From JABDOU01 sp041609995 (GTDB lineage: Bacteria > Actinomycetota > Acidimicrobiia > Spongiisociales > SHLN01): 25,860 bases of DNA. The stretch covers positions 1 to 25,860 of the forward strand of contig JBFIPU010000033.1 in the NCBI GenBank assembly GCA_041609995.1, read 5' to 3'. Below the pieces are notes generated by a model. The model was not told where the DNA came from, searched no databases, and saw only the letters and a program-made list of their open reading frames with translations. Positions 1-6,384 of this stretch are shown here, in pieces. The position numbers and the translations under genes are program-made. How positions within the stretch are numbered: position 1 is the first letter of the stretch; every line of letters starts with the position of its first letter.

Positions 1-1
1 G

Positions 2-148
2 TGGTCGTGGGTGGATCCGGTCGGTACCGACAGCTGGTCGTATCCGCTGACAGGCCTGGCTGACGGCAGCTACCAGATTGCCGCCTGGTCGTGGGACACG
101 AGCAACAACATCTCACCCATGCACAGCACCACCTTTACGGTGGGGTAG
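2..148 (+). CDS. C-terminal end of a secreted Ig/Big-like domain protein (partial)
   Basis: Only the last 48 codons lie in the window, open from base 2 to a TAG at 146-148. The peptide is rich in Trp, Ser, Thr and Asn and ends in a beta-strand-like stretch (TTFTVG). The segment GLADGSYQIAAWSWD resembles the last strands of Big/Ig-like or Y_Y_Y-type extracellular domains, in which a phrase such as 'DGSYTI' is typical. The protein is therefore probably an exported multidomain surface or adhesion protein, but its main function lies upstream of the window and cannot be named. It runs in the same direction as the formate dehydrogenase operon, with about 250 bases between them. Confidence 0.6.
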   Translation, partial: WSWVDPVGTDSWSYPLTGLADGSYQIAAWSWDTSNNISPMHSTTFTVG

Positions 149-270
149 GAGAGCGGTAACCGTTGTTCTCGGCAGGTCGGGGTCGGGGTTCCGCTCGAGT
201 CGGGTCAGTGCTTCTGCAAGACACCATTGCGGTAGAGGCGTGCTTGCCCATGTGGTGCCTGGAAGCTGTC

Positions 271-306
271 GGCGGCAATCGCTTCGGCGGCAATCGCTTC
301 GGCGGC
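271..306. repeat. 15-bp tandem repeat, about 2.4 copies
   Basis: The unit GGCGGCAATCGCTTC occurs at 271-285 and 286-300 without mismatch, followed by a partial copy (GGCGGC) at 301-306. It lies in the 249-base gap between the upstream gene and the formate dehydrogenase operon. I see no gene in this gap. Confidence 0.8.
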
Positions 307-369
307 GGGTGTCGCGGTTCCCACGTCATCTTGCGGTTTCGTGCGGGTGTCCCCGACGGCGCTCGGGCG

Positions 370-375
370 TAGTAT
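370..375 (+). promoter_or_regulatory. possible -10 element of the formate dehydrogenase operon
   Basis: TAGTAT fits the TAnnnT actinobacterial -10 pattern and lies 22 bases before the ATG at 398. That would leave a short leader containing the strong ribosome site GGGAGGAGGTG (386-396). No convincing -35 hexamer stands at the usual spacing, so the call is tentative. Confidence 0.3.
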
Positions 376-397
376 CTCAACGACGGGAGGAGGTGAA

Positions 398-2314
398 ATG
401 GGAAAACGGTACGAGCGCTTGACCCACCCGCTGATCCGGGAAGGCGACGGATTTCGTCAGGCCGGCTGGGAGGAAGCACTGTCGGTGGTCGCCAGCGGGC
501 TCCAGCAGGTCCGCGACGATCACGGCGCCAAATCCTTCGGGATGTTCAGCTGCTCCAAGGCGACCAACGAGATGAACTTCTTGGCACAGAAGTTCGGACG
601 AGTGGTGATGGGGAGCAACAACCTGGACAGCTGCAACCGCACTTGACACGCTCCTAGCGTCGCCGGTCTGGCGGCAGTGTTCGGAGCAGGAGGCGGTACC
701 AGCTCATACGAGGAGATGGAGACCACCGATTTCATCGTCCTCTGGGGCTCGAACGCGCGCAATGCCCACCCCATCTTCTTTCACCACGTCCTCCAAGGCA
801 TCCACAACGGCGCCCGCTTGTACGCAGTCGACCCCCGTCGCTCCGAGTCGGCGCAATGGGCCGACGTCTGGCTGGGCATCGACGTCGGAACCGACATACC
901 GCTCGCCCATGCGGTCGGTCGCGAGATCATCCGATCCGGATTGCACAACCGCGAGTTCATCGAGCGGGCCACCACCGGGTTCGAGGAGTATCGGATGGCG
1001 GTCGAGCCGTGGACACTCGAGGCCGCTGAAGAGGTCACCGGTGTGCCGGCCGAGGCGATTGGTCAGCTGGCCCACGAGTATGCCAAGGCGCCCCGGGCCC
1101 AGCTGTGCTGGACGCTGGGCATCACCGAGCATCACAACGCCACGGACAACGTCCTGGCGCTCATCAACCTGGCGCTCCTGACAGGGCACGTCGGCCGGTA
1201 CGGTTCGGGGCTGGTGCCCATTCGGGGCCAGAACAACGTGCAGGGAGGTGGCGACATGGGGGCGCTACCCAACAAATTCCCCGGGTTTCAGGACGTCGAG
1301 AACCCCACGATCCGCCGCAAGTTCGAGGCGGCCTGGGGCAGCCGGCTCCCGTCCGAGAACGGCTGGCATCTCTCCCAGATGTTCGAGGCCATGGACAAGG
1401 GCGAGATGCGCAGCCTCTACGTCATCGGAGAGAACCCTGCGCAGTCCGAGGCCGACAGCGCCCACGCCGTCGACGTCCTAAAGAGGCTCGATTTCATGGT
1501 CGTGCAGGACATCTTCATGACGAAGACCGCCCAGCTCGCCGATGTGGTGCTGCCGGCGGCGGCCGGCTGGGCCGAAACCGAGGGGACCGTGACCTCCAGC
1601 GAACGGCGCGTCCAGCGCGTACGCAAGGCCCTCGACCCGCCGGGAGAAGCTCGCGATGATTCTCGGATCTTGTTGGACCTGGCGCGAGCCATGGGTCACG
1701 AATGGGGCAACCCTTCGGCTGAAGAGGTGTGGGACGAAGTGCGCTCATTGTCTCCAATGCATGCCGGTATGTCGTACCGGCGCCTCGAGGAGCTGGGAGG
1801 GATCCAGTGGCCCTGCCCGGATGAGGATCATCCCGGAGAGCTGTTTCTCCACTCCCGGTTGTGGGACGATCCGATCGGGGGGCCTCCCGCGCCCTTCTCC
1901 GCCGTCGTCCACTCGCCTCCGCTCGACGAACTGGATGAGGAATTCCCGATTCGGCTCACGACGGGAAGGCGGCTCGATTCGTTCAACTCCGGAGTGCAGT
2001 CGATCGGCTACAGCTCCCCTCTGCGCAGCGAAGAGACACTCGACCTCGCCCCCGAAGACGGAGCCGACCTCGGGGTGGAGGAAGGCGAACGCGTTCGGAT
2101 CGTGTCGCGACGCGGCGTGGTCGAGGCGCCGGTGCGATTCGATCGGGGGTTGCGTCCGGGTCTTGCCTTCATGACGCCGCATTTCCCCGACGACGTCGAT
2201 ACGAACGTGTTGACCTCCGACGCCTGGGATCCAAAATCCGGCACCGCCGAGTTCAAAGCAACTGCGATCCGCGTCGAGCGCATCCGGGTTCCCAGCCAAG
2301 ACGCCGACCGCTGA
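398..2314 (+). CDS. fdhA: Selenocysteine formate dehydrogenase catalytic subunit, lacking its N-terminal Fe-S domains (UGA read at 644-646)
   Basis: The gene encodes the molybdopterin (bis-MGD) catalytic module that oxidises formate to CO2, 638 residues when the UGA at codon 83 is read as selenocysteine. Around it the protein reads LDSCNRT-U-HAPSVAGLA, closely like the E. coli FdhF active site (CCARV-U-HGPSVAGL); His84 follows the Sec as in FDH-H. Further conserved segments are PIRGQNNVQG (Arg276 matches the catalytic Arg of FDH-H), DMGALP, VVQDIFMTKTAQLADVVLP and, in the C-terminal MopB domain, TTGRRLDSFNSG. The start ATG at 398 has a strong Shine-Dalgarno (GGGAGGAGGTG). The start falls just after the place where family members carry the CxxCxxxC...C iron-sulfur domain, which is absent here and is found at the end of the gene at 4119-5069. 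The stop overlaps the next start by one base (TGATG). Sec decoding needs selABCD, which are not in this window. Confidence 0.9.
644..687 (+). promoter_or_regulatory. Sec UGA codon with SECIS-like stem-loop
   Basis: The in-frame TGA (644-646) is followed by a hairpin. The upper stem GTCGCC/GGCGGC (659-664 with 670-675, one G-U pair) closes the loop GGTCT (665-669). A lower stem GCTCC/GGAGC can pair 650-654 with 683-687. The loop matches the GGUCU core of the E. coli fdhF SECIS, where guanine and uracil in the loop contact SelB, and the hairpin lies at a distance downstream of the UGA that is usual for bacterial SECIS elements. Coding sequence on both sides stays in one frame. Confidence 0.85.
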
Positions 2315-4122
2315 TGGATGTCAAATTCATGACGGCGGAGGCCACCGCGGCAGAACGCGTGGCCATCTACAGCGTGCTGGGCCCCGCCGCCTCGGGCTGG
2401 GAAGGGGGCAACCACACGAGAGCGGACGAACGCGTCGCCCGCATCGGTCGCCTCGCTCGTGAACGTCGGGACGAGCTGCTTCCGGCACTTCACGCGGTGC
2501 AGGACGCCATCGGCTGGATCAGCCCGGGAGCGCTCAACTACATCTGCAAGCGGCTCAACGTCCCCCCGGCCGAGGCCTATGGTGTCGCCACGTTCTATGC
2601 GTTGCTGAGCGTCCAAGAACGGCCACCCATCGTCGCCCATGTCTGCGACGACACCGCCTGCCGTGCTGCCGGGGTCATGTCGATGATCGACCAGCTCGTG
2701 GCCATCACCGGCCCCGCCGGCCGGCCCAACGGCGACTCGATGTGGCTGACGAGCCCGTGCCTTGGCCAATGTGAGAAGGGTTCGGCTGTCTTCGTGCAGA
2801 CGGCCGGGGGGCAGAACCGGGTGATCGCGCCCGCCGCCGCCGCCACCGTCGTGTCGGCCCTGAGTGGCGAGACCGGTTTCGCCGCGCCGGCACTGGGTGC
2901 GCCCCAGCAGGGGAATCCAGACCTGCGGTTGTTGCGCCGGGTGGGCGTGGCCGATCCGGCCGACATCGACTCGTATCGACGCCACGGTGGATACGAGGCC
3001 CTCCGGCTGGCAATGGAGCTGGGCCCGGCCGCGGTGCTGCGCGAAGTGAGCGACGCCTCGTTGCGGGGTCGGGGAGGTGCAGCGTTCCCGGCGGGGATCA
3101 AATGGCAGGGCGCAGCGGCCCATCCGAGCCGTCCCAAATACGTGGTGTGCAACGCCGACGAGTCCGAAACCGGTACGTTCAAGGATCGGGTGATCCTGGA
3201 GGGCGACCCATTCGTCGTCATCGAGTCCATGACGATTGCCGGCTACGCCATCGGGGCCGAAAAGGGATATTTGTACATTCGCGGCGAGTATCCCGTGGCC
3301 GAGGCCTTGCTCGCCGGCGCCCTCGAGCAGGCCCGGGCGAGAGACCTGCTGGGGGAAGACATCCTGGGAACGGGCGTCAGCTTCGACATCGAGATCCGGC
3401 GAGGAGCCGGCGCATACATCTGCGGAGAGGAAACGGCGCTGTTCAACTCCATCGAGGGATACCGAGGCGAGCCGCGTTCCAAGCCTCCCTTTCCGACCGA
3501 CGTCGGCTTGTTCGGCAAGCCGACAGTCATCAACAACGTGGAAACCCTGGCCAACGTTCCCCTCATCCTGCTCGGGGGAGGTCTGCAGTTTGCCGCCTCC
3601 GGCACCGATGGTTCCAACGGTACCAAGCTGTTCTGCCTGTCCGGGGCAGTTACGAATCCGGGCGTGTACGAGGTCCCGTTCGGAACCACCATGGAGGAAT
3701 TGCTGGACATGGCGGGCGGCGTGTCAGGTGAGCTGCGTGCGATCCTGATGGGGGGCGCCGCCGGGCGTTTCCTCCCGCTCGATCGGCTCGACGTGCCGCT
3801 GACGTTCGAGCACTTGAGCGAGGCGGGGGGGACGCTGGGATCAGGGGCGATCATGGTGTTCAACAAGAGTGCTGACATGGGGGCGGCGGTGCGTCGGGTG
3901 GCGGCATTCTTCCGCGATGAGTCGTGCGGCCAATGCGTTCCGTGCCGGGTCGGAACGGTACGCCAGGAAGAGGCTTTGGCGCGGATGGAGGCGGGCTCGG
4001 ATGAGCGTGAGGTGCTGGACGACCTGGCAATGGTCCTGCGCGACAGCTCGATCTGCGGCCTCGGCCAACTCGCCGCCGAGGCGGTGCAATCAGCTTTCGA
4101 GGTGGGAGTGCTCGACACATGA
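2314..4122 (+). CDS. NuoE-NuoF fusion: NAD(H)/FMN diaphorase subunit of formate dehydrogenase
   Basis: This 602-residue protein joins two subunits that are separate (FdsG/FdsB or NuoE/NuoF) in many NAD-dependent formate dehydrogenases. Residues about 40-190 are a thioredoxin-like [2Fe-2S] NuoE domain with cysteines at 111, 116, 149 and 153 (HVCDDTACR and SPCLGQCEKG). Residues about 205-600 are NuoF: the FMN/NADH motif GRGGAAFPAGIKW, the segment ICGEETALFNSIEGYRG, and the C-terminal [4Fe-4S] motif CGQCVPCRVGT with a distant fourth cysteine in SSICGLGQ. It would pass formate electrons to NAD+. The start overlaps the previous stop by one base and the end overlaps the next start by four (ATGA), so translational coupling is likely. 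The first 40 or so residues are not recognised. A diaphorase for a hydrogenase or complex I is the alternative, but the neighbours argue for formate dehydrogenase. Confidence 0.92.
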   Translation: MDVKFMTAEATAAERVAIYSVLGPAASGWEGGNHTRADERVARIGRLARERRDELLPALHAVQDAIGWISPGALNYICKRLNVPPAEAYGVATFYALLSVQERPPIVAHVCDDTACRAAGVMSMIDQLVAITGPAGRPNGDSMWLTSPCLGQCEKGSAVFVQTAGGQNRVIAPAAAATVVSALSGETGFAAPALGAPQQGNPDLRLLRRVGVADPADIDSYRRHGGYEALRLAMELGPAAVLREVSDASLRGRGGAAFPAGIKWQGAAAHPSRPKYVVCNADESETGTFKDRVILEGDPFVVIESMTIAGYAIGAEKGYLYIRGEYPVAEALLAGALEQARARDLLGEDILGTGVSFDIEIRRGAGAYICGEETALFNSIEGYRGEPRSKPPFPTDVGLFGKPTVINNVETLANVPLILLGGGLQFAASGTDGSNGTKLFCLSGAVTNPGVYEVPFGTTMEELLDMAGGVSGELRAILMGGAAGRFLPLDRLDVPLTFEHLSEAGGTLGSGAIMVFNKSADMGAAVRRVAAFFRDESCGQCVPCRVGTVRQEEALARMEAGSDEREVLDDLAMVLRDSSICGLGQLAAEAVQSAFEVGVLDT

Positions 4123-5069
4123 CCACCTTTGACACCACTACCTGGACCCACGTCGGTCCTCCCGCCCGCAAAGTGGAGGTTTCGGTCGACGGCAACACCG
4201 TATCGGTGAAAGAGGGCTCGACGCTCCTGGACGCCTGTCGGGAAGCCGGTATCGAAACCCCCACGCTCTGCTTCGGAGAGACGTTGACGCCGGTGAATGC
4301 GTGCCGGGTATGTGTGGTGGAGGTGGAGGGCAGCCGGACTCTGGTACCCGCGTGTTCGCGAAAGGCAGAGGCCGGGATGGAGGTGAGCACCGATTCGGGG
4401 CGGGTGCGTGAGAATCGGAGGCTGGTGCTCGAGTTGCTCGGCTCGTCGGTGAACATGGAGCTGGCGGGAATGGACGAGTGGATGGCCCGCTACGAAGCCG
4501 ATCCGTCCCGGTTTGGTCCGCCGGCGGGACCGGCCGCGCCCGGTGAGCGGGACGCCGCCGAACCCGGCCATCACCATGGGACCGACGGCACCGAGGCGGC
4601 GACGGTGGCCGAGCCGCCACGCATCGACAACGACCTGTACATGCGCGACTACGCCAAATGCATCCTGTGCTACAAGTGTGTGGAGGCCTGCGGGGAGGAC
4701 GCCCAGAACACCTTCGCCATCGCGGTCGCCGGCCGTGGATTCGATGCCCGCATCGCCACCGAGTTTGCCGTCGAGTTGCCCGAATCGGCCTGCGTGTTCT
4801 GCGGCAACTGCATCGGCGTGTGCCCCACGGGTGCCCTCATGCCGATGTCCGAGTGGAAGATGCGATTGGCCGGGACCTGGGACGAGGAAGCCCAGACGGT
4901 GACCCGGACCGTGTGCTCGTTCTGCGGGGTCGGGTGCAATCTCGACCTGCATGTGCAAGACAACCGGGTCGTCAAGGTCACCTCACCGGAGGACCACTCG
5001 GTTACGCGTGGCCACCTATGCATCAAGGGACGATTTGGGTGGGAGCACATCCAATCGGCAGATGACTGA
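4119..5069 (+). CDS. Detached N-terminal Fe-S module of the formate dehydrogenase alpha subunit
   Basis: This 316-residue protein has the domain order of the N-terminal third of NAD-dependent FdhA/FdsA and stops where the catalytic domain should begin. Residues about 15-95 are a plant-type [2Fe-2S] domain (C51, C62, C65, C79). A low-complexity Pro/Ala/His linker covers about 130-168. Two ferredoxin clusters follow (C181/184/187/191 and C225/228/231/235). Residues 262-313 are the Mop Fe4S4 domain CSFCGVGC ... LCIKGRFGW (C266, C269, C273, C301), which normally sits next to the molybdenum centre in the same chain as the Sec residue. The His-Cys cluster motif (HxxxCxxCxxxxxC) usually found after the [2Fe-2S] domain is missing. 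It should assemble with the 398-2314 product to make a complete alpha subunit. It is coupled to its neighbours by ATGA overlap upstream and by an 8-base overlap with fdhD downstream. Confidence 0.9.
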   Translation: MTTFDTTTWTHVGPPARKVEVSVDGNTVSVKEGSTLLDACREAGIETPTLCFGETLTPVNACRVCVVEVEGSRTLVPACSRKAEAGMEVSTDSGRVRENRRLVLELLGSSVNMELAGMDEWMARYEADPSRFGPPAGPAAPGERDAAEPGHHHGTDGTEAATVAEPPRIDNDLYMRDYAKCILCYKCVEACGEDAQNTFAIAVAGRGFDARIATEFAVELPESACVFCGNCIGVCPTGALMPMSEWKMRLAGTWDEEAQTVTRTVCSFCGVGCNLDLHVQDNRVVKVTSPEDHSVTRGHLCIKGRFGWEHIQSADD

Positions 5070-5841
5070 CGCCACCCGTCCGGTCGATGTCACCCGGGTA
5101 CGCGGTGGCGTCGTCTCCTCAGTCACCGATCAGGTCGTGGTTGAGCTGCCAATCGAGTTTCGGCTGGGCAAGGTGCCGATCGCCGTCTTGATGCGGACGC
5201 CGGGTGATGATGAAGCGCTCGCACTGGGCTTTGCCCTCACCGAGGCCATCGCCATCCACCCACATGAGGTCGAGGCCATCGTGCCCGTTCCCGGTGACGA
5301 TCAGGGTGATCGATACGAGATTCGGTTTGCGCAGGGGATCTCGGTCGACCCGGAGCAGTTCCGTCGGAACTTGTTTGCCTCGTCATCGTGCGGGGTCTGC
5401 GGAAAGGCGTCGATCGACGCGGTGCGGCTTACCGCGGCACCGGTATCCCAGGCGCCGGAGCTGGATCACGAGCTCATCATGAGCTTGCCCGGCAAGATGC
5501 GGCCCGCCCAGCGCGCGTTTGCGACCACCGGAGGACTCCACGCCGCCTCGTTGTTCGAGTTGGACGGCACCCGGGTCGTCACCTGCGAGGACGTCGGACG
5601 GCACAACGCAGTCGACAAGGCCATCGGGAGCCTGGCGCGGGAGCGCTGGCCGCTCGCCGACCTGATTCTGATGGTGTCGGGCCGGGTGTCGTTCGAGATC
5701 GCGCAGAAGGCTGCCGTGGCCGGAATCCCGGTCGTGTGCGGGGTGTCGGCGCCATCGTCACTGGCCATCGAGCTGGCGGCCGAGCTGGGAATGACCGTGA
5801 TCGGTTTCCTGCGCGACGAGGGCTACAACCGCTACAGCTGA
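5062..5841 (+). CDS. fdhD: Formate dehydrogenase accessory sulfurtransferase FdhD
   Basis: FdhD passes sulfur from a cysteine desulfurase to the Mo-bis-MGD cofactor, which is needed for formate dehydrogenase activity. The 259-residue protein shows the family signatures SSCGVCGK (CxxC sulfur-carrying cysteines), RPAQRAFATTGGLHAA, CEDVGRHNAVDKAIG and VSGRVSFEIAQKAAVAGIPVV. I place the start at ATG 5062, inside the end of the preceding gene (8-base overlap). A longer open frame back to 4951 would run 119 bases through the conserved Fe-S coding sequence of the neighbour and adds no family-like residues. The position at the end of the operon fits maturation of the selenoenzyme encoded by the first gene. 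Confidence 0.95.
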   Translation: MTDATRPVDVTRVRGGVVSSVTDQVVVELPIEFRLGKVPIAVLMRTPGDDEALALGFALTEAIAIHPHEVEAIVPVPGDDQGDRYEIRFAQGISVDPEQFRRNLFASSSCGVCGKASIDAVRLTAAPVSQAPELDHELIMSLPGKMRPAQRAFATTGGLHAASLFELDGTRVVTCEDVGRHNAVDKAIGSLARERWPLADLILMVSGRVSFEIAQKAAVAGIPVVCGVSAPSSLAIELAAELGMTVIGFLRDEGYNRYS

Positions 5842-5999
5842 TCGCGGTCCCGGCGGGCGTCGAGCCGGTTCACGATCATCGACACCACGATTGTCAACGC
5901 CACGCTGCCGACGATCGATATCTGAAAGCCCAGAAAACGGCGCAGGACCAAAAGAATCAATACGAACACGACGAGGTTGCGAACGCTACTGAACGGCAT
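5832..5999 (-). CDS. Small predicted membrane protein, 55 residues
   Basis: A short leftward frame from ATG 5999 to TAG 5832, convergent with fdhD and overlapping its end by 10 bases. The product begins MPFSSVRNLVVFVLILLVLR, contains a second hydrophobic stretch (SIVGSVALTIVVSMIV), and ends in a charged tail (NRLDARRDRDQL). It would be a two-helix inner-membrane protein. A purine-rich GAAGAGGT lies directly before the ATG. It has no family that I recognise. The hydrophobic pattern plus the charged end and ribosome site make it more credible than a chance frame, but the evidence is modest. Confidence 0.45.
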   Translation of the reverse strand: MPFSSVRNLVVFVLILLVLRRFLGFQISIVGSVALTIVVSMIVNRLDARRDRDQL

Positions 6000-6015
6000 G
6001 ACCTCTTCATCGTAC

Positions 6016-6034
6016 GGGAACCCTTCGGGTTCCC
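6016..6034. repeat. REP-like palindrome, copy 1
   Basis: GGGAACCCTTCGGGTTCCC is a perfect inverted repeat with 8-bp arms around TTC. It is the first of a set of related palindromes between 6016 and 6277 in a stretch with no gene (about 6000-6384). Confidence 0.85.
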
Positions 6035-6065
6035 AGCCGCCTCGACCAAACCGGTTTCCCCTCTT

Positions 6066-6119
6066 GGGAACCCTGCGGGTTCCTTGCGAGATTGGGAACC
6101 CTTCGGGTTCCCAATCTCG
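6066..6119. repeat. REP-like composite palindrome, copy 2 (paired hairpins)
   Basis: Two palindromes stand in tandem. The first is GGAACCC-TGC-GGGTTCC (6067-6083). The second is a perfect 15-bp stem with a 3-base TTC loop spanning 6087-6119 (arms beginning CGAGATTGGGAACCC). A composite of about 46 bases (6066-6111) recurs at 6231-6275. The long hairpin could also stop transcription coming from either side. Confidence 0.85.
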
Positions 6120-6206
6120 TGGGAACTTCCGTCGTGGAGGCCTCCCTCGAGCTCGTTCTCGTGTGTGAAGGGGCTCCCCAAATCGTGCTTCGCTCTACGT
6201 GGCTAA

Positions 6207-6229
6207 TTCGAAGAGAAGTGCATGTAGTC
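6207..6229. repeat. Duplicated 3' end of the M15 peptidase gene (remnant copy)
   Basis: On the minus strand this reads GAC TAC ATG CAC TTC TCT TCG AAT TAG, which is DYMHFSSN-stop. The same residues end the peptidase gene at about 6388-6414 (DYMHFSSNGR-stop), and the differences inside the shared codons are synonymous. On the plus strand the two copies share about 21 bases (GAAGAGAARTGCATGTARTCC), and they flank the repeat block 6231-6374. Confidence 0.7.
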
Positions 6230-6230
6230 C

Positions 6231-6277
6231 GGGAACCCTGCGGGTTCTTTGCGAGATTGGGACCGTTCGGGTTCCTT
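6231..6277. repeat. REP-like composite palindrome, copy 3 (second palindrome degenerate)
   Basis: Starts GGGAACCCTGCGGGTTC and continues with GCGAGATTGGGACCGTTCGG, matching the composite unit at 6066-6111 with about three changes, including one deleted base. The second palindrome no longer pairs perfectly. Confidence 0.8.
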
Positions 6278-6290
6278 GGTTTGGAGCGCC

Positions 6291-6374
6291 AGAGCCGCTT
6301 CAACCTCGTGTTCGCGTTCGAGAGCCGCTTCAACCTCGTGTTCGCGTTCGAGAGCCGCTCCAAACTGGTCTTCG
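6291..6374. repeat. 30-bp tandem repeat, two exact copies plus a degenerate third
   Basis: The unit begins AGAGCCGCTTCAACCTCGTG and occurs at 6291-6320 and 6321-6350 without mismatch. A third, diverged copy starts at 6351 and fades near 6374. The unit length is a multiple of three. In one minus-strand frame it reads as a ten-residue Glu/Ala-rich repeat, but no credible gene carries it. Confidence 0.85.
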
Positions 6375-6384
6375 GCCCCTCGGG

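Noticed and set aside
644..677. Frameshift or nonsense mutation making fdhA a pseudogene
   Set aside because: The frame is identical before and after the TGA, the flanking residues match the selenoenzyme active site, and a SECIS-like hairpin follows.
3243..4958. Long 571-residue minus-strand open frame opposite the formate dehydrogenase genes
   Set aside because: It is antisense to well-conserved coding sequence, has no family-like motifs, and is expected by chance in high-GC DNA.
4951..5061. Longer fdhD start at 4951
   Set aside because: The added residues overlap the conserved Mop Fe4S4 coding sequence of the preceding gene and are not FdhD-like; ATG 5062 gives normal family length.
6016..6277. 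CRISPR array
   Set aside because: The repeats are few, unevenly spaced, palindromic over their full length and variable, with no regular spacers and no cas genes.
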